The notes: generated by a model from the sequence alone, not told the origin. A stretch of DNA of 64,000 bases from Streptomyces tirandamycinicus (GCF_003097515.1 NZ_CP029188.1:5748531-5812530), one strand, 5' to 3'; positions 41,819 through 51,092 are shown, counted from the first letter of the stretch. Translations and numbers: made by a program.

Positions 41819-43942
41819 TCAGCCGACGTCCGCGGGGACCGGCGGCTGCCGCCGGTCCGCCGACGGCTCGCGGCTCAGCCGGCCGGGCCACCACGCGGTG
41901 CGGCCGATGTCCCGGACGAGGGCGGGAACGAGCAGGGACCGGACGACGAGGGTGTCGAGCAGGACGCCGAAGGCGACGATGAAGGCGATCTGGACCAGGA
42001 ACGCCAGCGGGATGACGGCGAGCGCGGCGAAGGTCGCGGCCAGCACGACGCCCGCTGAGGTGATGACCCCTCCGGTCGCGGTGAGACCGCGCAGGACGCC
42101 TTCGCGCGTGCCGTGCAGGAGGGCCTCCTCCCGGACCCGGGACATCAGGAAGATGTTGTAGTCCACGCCGAGGGCCACCAGGAAGACGAACCCGTACAGC
42201 GGCACCGACGCGTCGGTGCCCGAGAACCCGAACACCCCCTGGAACACCAGCGCCGAGACACCCAGTGTCGCGACGAAGTTGAGGGCGACGGTCGCGACGA
42301 GCAGCACGGGCACCAGCACGGACCGGAGCAGTGCGACCAGGATCAGCAGGATCACCACGAGCACGACGGGCACGATCAGCAGACGGTCGCGCTCGGCTGT
42401 CCGCTGGGTGTCGTACTGCTGGGCCGTGTAGCCGCCGACCAGGGCGTCGGCGCCGGGTACGGCGTGCACCGCGTCACGCAGCCGCACCACCGTGTCCTGG
42501 GCGGCGTCGCTGTCCGCCGCCTCCTCCAGGGTGACGTCGATCCGGACCTTGCCGCCGGCCGTCAGCGGTTCCCCCGCGCCGGGGCGCCCGGAGGCCGTCG
42601 CGGGAACCGCGGAGTCCACTCCGTCGGTCGCGGCGGCGGCCGCCGTCACCTCCTTGACGCGGCCGGTGTCGGCGATGACGACCGCCGGGTTGCCCGAGCC
42701 GCCGGGGAAGTGCTCGCTGAGCACGGCCTGCGCCGTGACCGAGGGGGCGTCGTTGACGAAGGTCTCGTCCAGCGGGACCCCCTTCGACACGAGCCCGGGG
42801 GCGAACGCCGCGCAGGCCAGCAGCCCGGCGAGGGTGGCCGCCCAGACCTTGCGGGGGGCGCGGTCCACCAGCGCGGCCACCCGCGGCCAGATGCCCCGGC
42901 CCGCGGAATCGCCGTCGGCCGCCTGCTGGGGCCGGGCGGGCCAGTACGCGGCCCGCCCCAGCAGGACCAGCACGGCCGGCAGGAAGGTGAGGGCGCTGAG
43001 CACGGCGCAGACGATGCCGATGGCGCCGACCGGACCGAGGGCGCGGTTGTTGGTCAGATCGCTGAAGAGGAGCGCCAGGAGGCCGAGGGCGACGGTGGCC
43101 GCACTCGCCACCACGGGGCCGGTGGACCGGCGCAGCGCAGCCCTCATCGCCGCGAACCGGTCCGCGTGCGTGGCCAGTTCCTCACGGTAACGGGCCGTCA
43201 GCAGCAGTGCGTAGTCGGTCGCGGCGCCGATCACGAGGATGGAGAGGATGCCCTGGACCTGCCCGTCGACCCGTACCACGTCGCGGTCGGCCAGCGCGTA
43301 GACGACGGCGCAGGCCAGACCGAGGGCGAGGACCGCACCGGCGATCACGACCAGCGGCAGCAGCACGCTGCGGTACACCAGCAGCAGGATCAGCAGCACG
43401 GTGGCGAGGGCGACGGCCAGCAGCAGTCCGTCGATCCCGGCGAAGGCGTCGGACAGATCGGCCTGCGTCGCGGCGGGACCGGCGATATGCGCGGTCGCGC
43501 CGGGCACCCGGTCCGCCGCCTCGCGCACCGCCGCCAGCACGTCGGGGAGTTGCTCACCCAGGTCGGGCCGCAACTGGACGACGCCCTGGAGGGCGCGGCC
43601 GTCCTCGGCGGGGAGGGCGGGGGACACGGCGCCCGCGGTGCCGGGCGCCCCCTCGAGCGAGGCGAGGGCGTCGGTCGCGGACCGACGCATCGCCGCGTCC
43701 GCGGTTCCGTCCTCGGCGGTCCAGACGACGACCGCCGGGAGCGTCTCGTCCTGCCGGAACGCCTCCTGGGCTTCCACGACCCGGGTGGACTCGGCGCTGC
43801 GTGGCAGGAACGCCGCCTGGTCGTTGGTGGCGACCTCGCCGAGCCTCCCGGCGTACGGGCCGAGGGCGGCGCCGCAGACGAGCCAGACGGCCAGCAGGAG
43901 GAGCGGTACCAGCCTGCGGGCCGGACGCGAGGAGGGTGACAT
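41819..43942 (-). CDS. MMPL-family (RND superfamily) transporter
   Basis: This 707-residue transporter has twelve transmembrane segments in two halves, each half with a large extracytoplasmic loop (TNDQAAFLPRSAES, NDAPSVTAQAVL). The MMPL family signature ILVIGAATDYALLL and its second-half partner ALGVDYNIFLMSRVREE provide the proton-relay Asp/Tyr pairs. MMPL proteins export lipids or hydrophobic compounds. ATG 43942 is preferred. An earlier ATG at 44014 lies inside the probable MarR operator, so it is unlikely to be translated. The upstream MarR gene probably controls it. Confidence 0.9.
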   Translation of the reverse strand: MSPSSRPARRLVPLLLLAVWLVCGAALGPYAGRLGEVATNDQAAFLPRSAESTRVVEAQEAFRQDETLPAVVVWTAEDGTADAAMRRSATDALASLEGAPGTAGAVSPALPAEDGRALQGVVQLRPDLGEQLPDVLAAVREAADRVPGATAHIAGPAATQADLSDAFAGIDGLLLAVALATVLLILLLVYRSVLLPLVVIAGAVLALGLACAVVYALADRDVVRVDGQVQGILSILVIGAATDYALLLTARYREELATHADRFAAMRAALRRSTGPVVASAATVALGLLALLFSDLTNNRALGPVGAIGIVCAVLSALTFLPAVLVLLGRAAYWPARPQQAADGDSAGRGIWPRVAALVDRAPRKVWAATLAGLLACAAFAPGLVSKGVPLDETFVNDAPSVTAQAVLSEHFPGGSGNPAVVIADTGRVKEVTAAAAATDGVDSAVPATASGRPGAGEPLTAGGKVRIDVTLEEAADSDAAQDTVVRLRDAVHAVPGADALVGGYTAQQYDTQRTAERDRLLIVPVVLVVILLILVALLRSVLVPVLLVATVALNFVATLGVSALVFQGVFGFSGTDASVPLYGFVFLVALGVDYNIFLMSRVREEALLHGTREGVLRGLTATGGVITSAGVVLAATFAALAVIPLAFLVQIAFIVAFGVLLDTLVVRSLLVPALVRDIGRTAWWPGRLSREPSADRRQPPVPADVG

Positions 43943-44002
43943 GGCACTCCCGGGTGTGTGCGGTTGCTTCATCGTGTGCGGGTGCTTCATGCGCGGGGCA
44001 AT

Positions 44003-44037
44003 TGTTTCAGTCATCGATTATCTCAATGATTGAAACA
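44003..44037 (-). promoter_or_regulatory. Probable MarR operator of the MMPL gene
   Basis: TGTTTCAGTCAT (44003-44014) and ATGATTGAAACA (44026-44037) form 12-bp inverted arms with one mismatch and an 11-bp centre, an AT-rich block in GC-rich DNA. It lies 61 bp before the MMPL start and downstream of marR. Confidence 0.7.
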
Positions 44038-44223
44038 GTTTTGCATGTGCCGGCTCCGTACATCGGGTGGGGGGCCCGGGGACGGAACGGCCGGTGGGGC
44101 GCGGTCGGCCGGTGGGGCGCGGTCGGCCGCCGGTGGGCGGCACGGCGCCGCTTCCTCTTCCGCCGGTGGGCGGTCGCCGGATGCCCGGCGGGCCGACGAG
44201 TTCCCGTGGCGGCCCCGGCGGGG

Positions 44224-44805
44224 TCAGCCGCGACCGGACAGCCGGTCCAGCTCCTCGTTCATCGCGGTCAGAAACCGCAGCACGACGGCCAGTTCGGCGT
44301 CGCCGAAGCCCTCCTGGGCCCGGGCCGTCGCCTCGGCGAGCGGCCGGAAGTGGGCGCGGGCGGCGGACCTGCCGCGTGCGGCGTAGTGCAGGTGGACGAC
44401 CCGGCGGTCCTTGCTGTCACGGGATCTGCGGATGTGGCCGGCCCGCTCCAGCCGGTCGAGGCACGCCGTCACGGCGCCGGACGTCAGCCCCAGGTGCTCC
44501 CGCAGCCGTCCGGGGGTCAGCGGGGTGTCGGAGTCCAGGATCGCGGCCAGCGCCTGGACGTCGGTGGCGTGCAGTCCCTGGGCGGCGGCGAAGCCGTGGA
44601 CCAGCCGGTTCATCTCGCCGTTCATCCGGCGCAGCTCCACGGCGAAGGCCTGCAGATCGGGGCCTCCCGGTCCGGCCGCTGCCGCCGCCGCGCCGCTCGC
44701 GCCGGTCGTGTCTGTCGTGTCCGCCGTGCCGCTCGCGTCTGCCGCGCCTGCCGTGTCCGCGGTGGTGGCGGTGTCCACCGGCCCCGTCTCGTTCGTCCTC
44801 GCCAC
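44224..44805 (-). CDS. MarR-family regulator
   Basis: This is a 193-residue winged-helix regulator: DVQALAAILDSDTPLTPGRLREHLGLTSGAVTACLDRLE, then GHIRRSRDSKDRRVVHLHYA as wing. The first 48 residues are a Thr/Ala/Gly/Asp low-complexity extension before the dimerisation helix. GTG 44805 lies about 9 bp after TATAGG, so the transcript may be leaderless. It is transcribed toward the MMPL gene and probably represses it through the 44003-44037 site. The gap 44806-45082 holds no further gene. Confidence 0.88.
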   Translation of the reverse strand: MARTNETGPVDTATTADTAGAADASGTADTTDTTGASGAAAAAAGPGGPDLQAFAVELRRMNGEMNRLVHGFAAAQGLHATDVQALAAILDSDTPLTPGRLREHLGLTSGAVTACLDRLERAGHIRRSRDSKDRRVVHLHYAARGRSAARAHFRPLAEATARAQEGFGDAELAVVLRFLTAMNEELDRLSGRG

Positions 44806-45082
44806 GCCCCCACCCTATAGAGCCGTGGGAGGTGCCCTCCGCGCCGTCGCGCACCGCGAGGGACGCGGTCCCGGACGGGCCGCCGAACCGCACGCCACCG
44901 TACGACGTGCCTGCCGAACGACGCAGTACCGATGCGACTGGCTCCGCGTGCGGCTGCGGCGCAGCCTTCGTCACAAGAGGCCCGCGCTCACAGGCCGATC
45001 CGAACGGCCGGGAGGCCGGACGGGCCGCGCAACGCGATTCCGGTCGGGCGGGAGCCTGCCGGCGGCCGCGGAGGAGGACACC

Positions 45083-45655
45083 GTGAAGCTCAGGGACGAA
45101 CTGCCCGTCGACCACCGTCTCGCCACCGTCTACCGGGTGGGTGCCGCCCTCTGCGGGGTGATCCTGCTGGTCTTCGCGTGCCTGGGGTTCGCCGACGGGC
45201 TCGGCTTCTTCGAGACCGACGGCGCACGGGTGGCCGGGTTGACCAGCAACGGCCTGCTCAGCCTGATCTCCCTGTGCGTGGGCCTGCTGCTGCTCGGCGG
45301 CGCCGTCGTGGGAGGGAACGTCGCCAGCACACTCAACATGATCGTGGGCGCGACGTTCGTGCTGAGCGGCTTCGTGCACCTGTTCCTGCTCGACCGCCCC
45401 GCCAACATCCTCGACTTCAGCATGTCCAACGTCGTGTTCAGCTTTGTGATGGGCCTGCTGATCGTGACATTCGGGATGTACGGGCGGGTCAGCGGCGGAC
45501 TGCCGCACGACAACCCCTACTGGCGCAGCCGGCATCCCGAGCAGGCGCGCCGCGAGGCCGAAGCAGCGGTGCCGGCGCTGAGCGGCGGGGTGAACCCCCG
45601 CCCGCGGCGGGCGATCTCCGTCCGTCGGGCTCCGCGGCCGTCCGGCCGTCCGTGA
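45083..45655 (+). CDS. DUF4383 membrane protein
   Basis: This 190-residue protein has four transmembrane helices (VGAALCGVILLVFACLGF, LLSLISLCVGLLLLGGAVV, TLNMIVGATFVLSGFVHLF, VVFSFVMGLLIVTFGMYG). The DUF4383 family hallmark HLATVYR-like start (DHRLATVYR) is present, and a cytoplasmic tail of 45 residues follows. GTG 45083 has GAGGAGGA at 45071-45078. Function is unknown. Confidence 0.88.
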   Translation: MKLRDELPVDHRLATVYRVGAALCGVILLVFACLGFADGLGFFETDGARVAGLTSNGLLSLISLCVGLLLLGGAVVGGNVASTLNMIVGATFVLSGFVHLFLLDRPANILDFSMSNVVFSFVMGLLIVTFGMYGRVSGGLPHDNPYWRSRHPEQARREAEAAVPALSGGVNPRPRRAISVRRAPRPSGRP

Positions 45656-45800
45656 CCCATCCGTCGTGACCCGTCCGCCCCACCCGTACCGCGCGCCTGG
45701 CGTAGCCGCCTCCGGCGCGCGGCGCCGGTGGAGCGAAGGGCCGCCCGGCACCGCGTTCGCCACCGCGTTCGGCACCGCCCCCAGGGCGACGCCCGCGTCG

Positions 45801-46178
45801 TCAGGTGGGAGTGCCCGCTCCCTTGAGGGCGGTGAGCGCCGCCTCGACGTCTTCGTGGACCGCGGTCGTGAGGCTCAGCCCGGTGAGGTCGAAGAGCTTG
45901 GCGACCTGCGGTGTCGGTGCCGCGAGGTGCAGATCACCGCCCGTGGCCCGGGTCTCCCTGGTGGCCCGTATCAGCACGTTCAGTCCGGAGGAGTCCATGA
46001 AGCCGACGGCTGACAGATCCAGCACCAGATGACGGCGGCCGTGCAGGGCCTGGTTCGCCAGGTGGTGGTGGAGCAGTGTCGCCGTGTCGACGTCCAGTTC
46101 TCCCTGGATCGTCACCACCGCCGTGCTGGGGTCGTGGATCTCGACCTCGACGTCCAGGTTCTGTTCCATGGGGGACAT
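45801..46178 (-). CDS. STAS-domain anti-sigma factor antagonist
   Basis: This is a 125-residue SpoIIAA/RsbV-type protein. The STAS core is VVTIQGELDVDTA, and the phosphorylation loop is LDLSAVGFMDSSGLNVLI with the canonical DSSG serine. ATG 46178 has AGAGG upstream; ATG 46169 is an alternative without one. It is divergent from the PP2C-like gene at 46467, suggesting that phosphatase as its partner. Confidence 0.9.
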   Translation of the reverse strand: MSPMEQNLDVEVEIHDPSTAVVTIQGELDVDTATLLHHHLANQALHGRRHLVLDLSAVGFMDSSGLNVLIRATRETRATGGDLHLAAPTPQVAKLFDLTGLSLTTAVHEDVEAALTALKGAGTPT

Positions 46179-46335
46179 GCCTCTGCTTTCCGGATAGGTC
46201 GTTGCGCCGGTGCGCGACCGATATGGGGCGTGCACCGGTGTGGTCAGCACACACGTGGTGACCGCAGCACTTGTGCCCAGCGTGGACGCGGGCACACCTC
46301 CTCGCTCCGAGTTGCCGCCCACATATCGTTGCTGC

Positions 46336-46365
46336 GTGACAAATGTTGCTTTCGGCTCGTAGAAT
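46336..46365 (+). promoter_or_regulatory. Candidate promoter of the PP2C-like gene
   Basis: GTGACA (46336-46341), 18 bp, TAGAAT (46360-46365) resembles a housekeeping promoter. It would give a leader of about 95 nt. It lies in the 288-bp divergent gap with the STAS gene. Confidence 0.35.
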
Positions 46366-46466
46366 CACGATCTCGTGCCCGGCGTTCGTGACCCCGGAGT
46401 CCGTGGATACGTGCACAATGACGGCATGCTGGGCATGTAGCCCCGGCACGACGAGAATCGGATGAC

Positions 46467-47663
46467 GTGGACAAGTTCGCTGCCCTTGAGCAGGCCTTGC
46501 GCGGAGCCGCTCCCCACTCTCTGCTGGACGTGATGAGCGCCGCCCTCGACGAGCGGTACGGCACCACCGCGGTGGAGCTGCGGCTGGCCGACTACGGGAC
46601 GCAGTCCCTGCAGGCCGTGGCGGCCGAGCCCGGTGCGACCGAGCCCGTGCCGATCCACGGCAGCCCCCAGGGACGCGCCTTCGGCTCCCAGGAGCCGTAC
46701 GTCACCGAGGAGAGCGGGGGCCGGGTCTCCGTGCACCTGCCGGTCACCGTGCGCGGTGACCGCCTGGGAGTGCTGACGGTGGCGATGGCCGCGGACGCCT
46801 TCACCGAGGCCGACCTCCCGGACCTCCGCCTCGCCTGTGAGGCGCTCGGCCACGAGATGCTCGTCGCGGAGCGCGACACGGACCTCTACCTGCTGGCCCG
46901 CCGCGCCGTACGGCTCACCCTCGCGGCCGAGATCCAGTGGCAGCTGCTGCCCGGCCGCGCCTGCGCTCGGGACGAGTTCGCGCTCGGCGCCCAGCTGGAA
47001 CCGGCCTACGGGATCTTCGGCGACAACTACGACTGGTCCGTGTCCCGGGACCACCTGACCGTCGCCGTCACCAACGGCATGGGCGACGGCACCGAGGCGG
47101 CCCTGCTCAGCAACCTCGCCGTGAACGCCCTGCGCAACGCCCGCCGCGCGGGCCTCGGCCTCGCCGACCAGGCCGCCCTCGCCGACCAGGCCGTCTACGC
47201 CCACTACCGGGGCCGGGCCTATGTGTCGGTCCTCCTGCTGCGCTTCGGCCTCGCCACCGGCGAGGTGGAGGCCATCGACGCCGGCTCGCCCCGGCTGTGG
47301 CGGCTGCGTGACCGCGAGGTGGAGCGGATCCCGTTCGACGCGCAGCTGCCGCTCGGCATGTTCGAGGAAACGGTGTACGTGCCGGAGCGGTTCACCGTGC
47401 GCCCGGGCGACCGGCTGGTCTTCGGCAGCGACGGCGTCTACGAGGCGCTGTCGCCGGCGGGGGAGACCTACGGCGACCGGTCCCTGGCCCGTACGCTGCT
47501 GGCCACGAGCCTTCTTCCACCCACCCAGGTACCCGGGGCGGTGCTGCGGGAACTCGCGGGCCACCGCGGGGACAAGAGCCTCGACGACGACGCACTCGTG
47601 CTCTGTCTCGACTGGTACGGCCGCGGTGCGGACACCGGTGGTGGCCCGCGCATCGGGACCTGA
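46467..47663 (+). CDS. PP2C/SpoIIE-family protein with altered metal motif
   Basis: This 398-residue protein has a GAF-like N-terminal region (residues 15-135) and a SpoIIE/PP2C C-terminal domain (155-390). Motifs FGDNYDW and LDDDALVL are present. The central motif that is normally GDxxGHG reads TNGMGDG, so N203 replaces the metal-binding Asp and D replaces the His. Activity may be changed or lost. GTG 46467 is the start. It is divergent from a STAS gene, its likely substrate or partner, and followed by a convergent MarR gene 30 bp away. Confidence 0.85.
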   Translation: MDKFAALEQALRGAAPHSLLDVMSAALDERYGTTAVELRLADYGTQSLQAVAAEPGATEPVPIHGSPQGRAFGSQEPYVTEESGGRVSVHLPVTVRGDRLGVLTVAMAADAFTEADLPDLRLACEALGHEMLVAERDTDLYLLARRAVRLTLAAEIQWQLLPGRACARDEFALGAQLEPAYGIFGDNYDWSVSRDHLTVAVTNGMGDGTEAALLSNLAVNALRNARRAGLGLADQAALADQAVYAHYRGRAYVSVLLLRFGLATGEVEAIDAGSPRLWRLRDREVERIPFDAQLPLGMFEETVYVPERFTVRPGDRLVFGSDGVYEALSPAGETYGDRSLARTLLATSLLPPTQVPGAVLRELAGHRGDKSLDDDALVLCLDWYGRGADTGGGPRIGT

Positions 47664-47693
47664 ACCGGCGGGTGGGAGGGGCGGGCCGGCCGC

Positions 47694-48191
47694 TCAGGCG
47701 GGACGCGCGGAGTCGCCGTCCGGACCGGGCTCGCGGGCGGCGTCCGCCACCACGGCCTGCCGGAAGCCGTGGAGGCCCTCCAGCAGCGCGGCCCGGGAGG
47801 TCGGGTCCATCGCCTCGATGGCAGCCAGCAGGACCTCCTCGCGCTGGGAGCGCAACGCGGAGATGTACGCCCGGCCGTGACCGGTCAGGCGGATCGTCAG
47901 CTCCCTGCGGCTGACCGGGCTGGGGGTGCGCTCGACGAGCCCCATGGCCTCCAGCCGGTCGCACAGCCGGCTCACCGACGACGGCGCCGAGCCCAGGACG
48001 TCGCCCAGCGTCCGCAGGTTGATCCCGTCGGCGCGCTCCAGGCTGTACAGCACGCGGAGCTGTGAGGCGGACACCGCGGAGGCGGTGTCCCGGCCCCGCT
48101 CCCACAGGATCTCGAGCATCTCGATGACGTCGCAGGCGGCCCGCGCCGCATCGGTGGCCCGCCGCGAGCGTGGAGCCGGACTCGTGCTCAT
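47694..48191 (-). CDS. MarR-family regulator, paralogue 1
   Basis: This is a 165-residue winged-helix protein with SASQLRVLYSLERADGINLRTLGDVLGSAPSSVSRLCDRLEAMG as DNA-binding core and RRELTIRLTGHG in the wing. ATG 48191 is preceded by the conserved leader GATTTGGAGTGTC, which contains the ribosome site. It is closely similar over its length to the gene at 48543, which points to tandem duplication. The wing lacks the usual DxRxxx salt-bridge pattern (TPSPVSRRE), so ligand behaviour is unclear. The 351-bp gap to the next gene holds only the leader and promoter. Confidence 0.87.
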   Translation of the reverse strand: MSTSPAPRSRRATDAARAACDVIEMLEILWERGRDTASAVSASQLRVLYSLERADGINLRTLGDVLGSAPSSVSRLCDRLEAMGLVERTPSPVSRRELTIRLTGHGRAYISALRSQREEVLLAAIEAMDPTSRAALLEGLHGFRQAVVADAAREPGPDGDSARPA

Positions 48192-48378
48192 GCCGTGACA
48201 CTCCAAATCAGACGTGCTCTGCCGAGGCCCGGACCCGGTGCCGTGCCGCCGGCCCCCGCAGGCCGGTGCCGTGCCCCGCGCTCCCGTCCGCCGGTGCCGG
48301 GCCGGCTCCCCGGGGCCGGACGCGTGGTGGGCCGGCGTCGTGGCGCGGGCGCCCGGCGCGGGCACGAGGCGCGTACGG

Positions 48379-48389
48379 GCAACCATATC
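48379..48389 (-). promoter_or_regulatory. Shared 11-mer upstream of both MarR paralogues
   Basis: GCAACCATATC occurs at 48379-48389 and again at 49129-49139, upstream of the two paralogous genes. On the transcribed strand it reads GATATGGTTGC and includes TATGGT, a possible -10 box. Leader lengths differ (about 188 and 86 bp). Confidence 0.45.
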
Positions 48390-48542
48390 CCTCCCCCGCG
48401 TACCCACCCGGCCGCGGATCCTTGTGACGATGTGGAAACCATCCGGTGCGGCCGAGGTGAAGAACGCCGGGCCGCGGCACGGCCTGCGGTACCGGTGTCA
48501 GGCGGAGTACCGGGTCGTGGGAGGCCCCGCGTGGCGCGGTCG

Positions 48543-49043
48543 TCAGGCGGAACGGGCGTCGTCGGCCGGACGCAGTCCCGGTGCGCAGCCCGTCTCGCCG
48601 AGGGCGTCGCGGAACCCGGTCAGACCCACGAGCAGGGACCTGGCCGCCGCCGGTGTCATCCCCTCGATCATCTCGAGCAGCGACGCGTCCCGGCGGTTGC
48701 GCAGCTCCTGCAGATAGGTCCGCCCGTGGCCGGTCAGATGCAGCTCCAGCTCGCGTCTGCTCACCTGGCTGGGCAGCCGGCGCACGAAGCCGAGTGCCTC
48801 GAGCCGGTCGCAGAGCCGGCTGACCGAGGACGGGGCCGAGCCCAGCAACTCGCCCAGGGTGCGGAGGTTGATCCCCTCGTCGCGGTCGAGGGTGTAGAGC
48901 ACGCGGAGCTGCGACGCGGAGACCGGTGCGTACGGCACCTCACGGCCCCGGGTCCACAGGACCTCGAGAAGCCGGACGAACTCGTGGCCCACCACCCGGT
49001 CCTCGTGCCGCCGAGGCCGGGAAGCAGACTGGTTCGCATCCAT
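48543..49043 (-). CDS. MarR-family regulator, paralogue 2
   Basis: This is a 166-residue protein with the same core as paralogue 1 (SASQLRVLYTLDRDEGINLRTLGELLGSAPSSVSRLCDRLEALG) and wing RRELELHLTGHG. ATG 49043 is preceded by GATTCGGAGTGTC, nearly the leader of paralogue 1. The two may form heterodimers. It is divergent from the YihY gene. The strongest similarity is in the helix-turn-helix, so both could bind the same operators. Confidence 0.87.
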   Translation of the reverse strand: MDANQSASRPRRHEDRVVGHEFVRLLEVLWTRGREVPYAPVSASQLRVLYTLDRDEGINLRTLGELLGSAPSSVSRLCDRLEALGFVRRLPSQVSRRELELHLTGHGRTYLQELRNRRDASLLEMIEGMTPAAARSLLVGLTGFRDALGETGCAPGLRPADDARSA

Positions 49044-49301
49044 ACCGTCCGACACTCCGAATCGGTCACCCTCATGTCGCGGGGCCGTCACACCGCCGCG
49101 GGTCCGGAGGCAAGCCGTCCCCGCCACCGCAACCATATCTTTTTACCGGCAACGGGCACCCGGGACCATGGCGTACCCGCTCGGCCAGTGCCGCCCGGGA
49201 CGGATGACCGGGACGGATGACCGGCCCGGATGGGGGCAGACGTGACGCCGGCCGACCCGCGGCCTCGCGGATCGCGCGACCCACGTCCGGCAGGAGTCGA
49301 C

Positions 49302-50198
49302 ATGCACGGTGACCCGACGCGCACCGGCCGGCCGCCGCTGGCCGCCGCCGCTCCGGGGACGCCGCCCTCGCGGGGCGACCTGCTCTCCGCCCTGCGCCGG
49401 ACACCGGTGTCCGTCTGGCGCGACGACGTCATGGACTGGGCCGCGGCACTGACGTACTACGCCGTCCTGGCACTCATCCCCATGCTGCTCGTCACCGTGT
49501 CGCTCACCGGGCTCGCCGGGGCCTCGCAGACCGGGGCCCTCATCGAGCGGGCCGCCGCGCTCGTGCCCTCCCAGACCCGGCCGCTGCTGGAGGGGACCCT
49601 GCGGGACCTCGCCGGTCGGGAGTCGCAGGCCTGGCTGGTCGCCGTGATCGGCTTCCTCGGCTCGCTCTGGTCCGCCTCCAGCTATCTGGCCGTCTTCCGC
49701 CGCGCCCTGCACGCCATGCACGGCGTCGAGGACCGGCGGTCCGCCTGGCGGACCGTGCCCCGCGTGGTCGTCACGGCGTGCGTGCTGCTGGCCGCCCTCG
49801 TGTCCAGCGCCCTGGTGCTCACCCTCAGCGGAGAGCTGGCCGTGGCGCTCGGCGGGGCGCTGGGCCTCGACGGGGCGGCGGTCGTCACCTGGGACGTCCT
49901 CAAGTGGCCGCTGCTGCTCGGCCTCGCGGCCACGATGGTCCTGGTGCTCTTCCGCTCCGGGCCGGTACCGGCCCGGGGGAAGCGCAGGCGGGTGCTCGGA
50001 GGCGGCCTGGCCGTCCTGCTCTGGCTGGCCGCCTCCGCCGTGTTCACGACGTACACCGCCCATGTCGGCACCTACGACCGGCTGTACGGGCCGCTCACCG
50101 GGTTCATCGTCTTCCTGGTCTGGCTGTGGGTCTCCAACCTCGCCCTGCTGACGGGCGCCCAGTTCGACGCCGAGCTGGCCAGGGCGCGGGGGCGCTGA
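49302..50198 (+). CDS. YihY/BrkB-family membrane protein
   Basis: This 298-residue protein has six transmembrane helices and the family pattern MDWAAALTYYAVLALIPMLL near the start and GFIVFLVWLWVSNLALLTGAQFDAEL at the end. Older labels such as ribonuclease BN are wrong for this family; the function is not established. ATG 49302 with AGGAG at 49292-49296 is preferred over an ATG at 49230 that has no ribosome site. It is convergent with the flavin-binding protein at 50226. Confidence 0.9.
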   Translation: MHGDPTRTGRPPLAAAAPGTPPSRGDLLSALRRTPVSVWRDDVMDWAAALTYYAVLALIPMLLVTVSLTGLAGASQTGALIERAAALVPSQTRPLLEGTLRDLAGRESQAWLVAVIGFLGSLWSASSYLAVFRRALHAMHGVEDRRSAWRTVPRVVVTACVLLAALVSSALVLTLSGELAVALGGALGLDGAAVVTWDVLKWPLLLGLAATMVLVLFRSGPVPARGKRRRVLGGGLAVLLWLAASAVFTTYTAHVGTYDRLYGPLTGFIVFLVWLWVSNLALLTGAQFDAELARARGR

Positions 50199-50225
50199 GG
50201 GCGATCCTCCGGTCCCGGGCCGGTC

Positions 50226-50894
50226 TCACACCCGGGCGCCGCCGGGGTACGGGACGGGCGGGGCCGGGGCGGGTGGCACCCGCCCCGGCCCCGCGGTCCC
50301 GAGCGGGTCGGGCGCGACGAAGTACTCGCCGTCGCGTGGTCGGCCGGTCCGCTGCCTCGGCCGGGGCGCCGGCTCCAGGTGCGGGATGTGCTTGGAGCAG
50401 TGCACATACGCCTCCTGCACCGTGATGTGCACCCAGAACTCGGGCCGGCGACCCGGTGCGCCGTCCACGGGGAGTCCGGGGCAAGCGCGCCGCTGGTCCT
50501 CGTCCGCCCGCAGCCGTGCCGCCCCGTTGACGTGCAGACCGATGTGGTCGTGGGTGAAGTCGACGAAGAGCAGGCCGACATGGGGGTTCTCGGTGATGTT
50601 CCCGGCGCTGGCCAGCACGCCGTTGCCGCGGTACTCGGGGTAGGTCAGCGTGCGGTCGTCCAGCACGGTGACGAAACCGGGCGGCCCGGCCCGGAAGGTG
50701 ATGTCGCAGGCCCCGCCGGCGTCGGCGGTCGACAGGAACATCATCGTCTGCCGGGCGATGAAGCCCGCCATCTGCCCGGTGAGACGCGGCTGCACCTGGC
50801 GGTCGTAGAAGTCGCCCGCTTGTCCGGCGGTGCCGAGGAGTTGCTGGAGACGGCGTTCGCCGACGGAGCCGGGGGACTCGTGGGTGTCGTTCAC
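50226..50894 (-). CDS. Pyridoxamine-5'-phosphate-oxidase-like flavin split-barrel protein
   Basis: This 222-residue protein has a split-barrel FMN-binding domain at residues 40-165 (MMFLSTADAGGACDITFRAGPPGFVTVLDDRTLTYPEYRGNG and NPHVGLLFVDF) and a Pro/Arg-rich C-terminus. The family includes oxidases and heme- or F420-utilising reductases, so the substrate is open. GTG 50894 gives the most family-like start. The upstream open frame to 51059 is not similar. It is divergent from the DUF5133 gene. Confidence 0.85.
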   Translation of the reverse strand: MNDTHESPGSVGERRLQQLLGTAGQAGDFYDRQVQPRLTGQMAGFIARQTMMFLSTADAGGACDITFRAGPPGFVTVLDDRTLTYPEYRGNGVLASAGNITENPHVGLLFVDFTHDHIGLHVNGAARLRADEDQRRACPGLPVDGAPGRRPEFWVHITVQEAYVHCSKHIPHLEPAPRPRQRTGRPRDGEYFVAPDPLGTAGPGRVPPAPAPPVPYPGGARV

Positions 50895-51092
50895 GACGGG
50901 CTCAGTCTTCCTGTGGGACGTCCGTTCGGGGGGTGGGCCCCGGCACTCTAGCGCCGCCGGGAACGCGGTGTCGCCGACCGTACGGACATACGGGCGAGCT
51001 TGTGGCGTGGTGTGAGGGACGCCTGAAATGCCGTGCATGAGGTGGTGTTTTCGGGGCACATGGTGAGCACATCAGAAGAAGGAGTGGATGCT

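Noticed and set aside
43943..44014. Longer MMPL N-terminus from ATG 44014
   Set aside because: The ATG lies in the MarR-type operator, and the added residues (HPHTMKQPHTP) are not family-like.
49230..49301. Longer YihY protein from ATG 49230
   Set aside because: No ribosome site, and the extra segment is Pro/Arg-rich; ATG 49302 has AGGAG.
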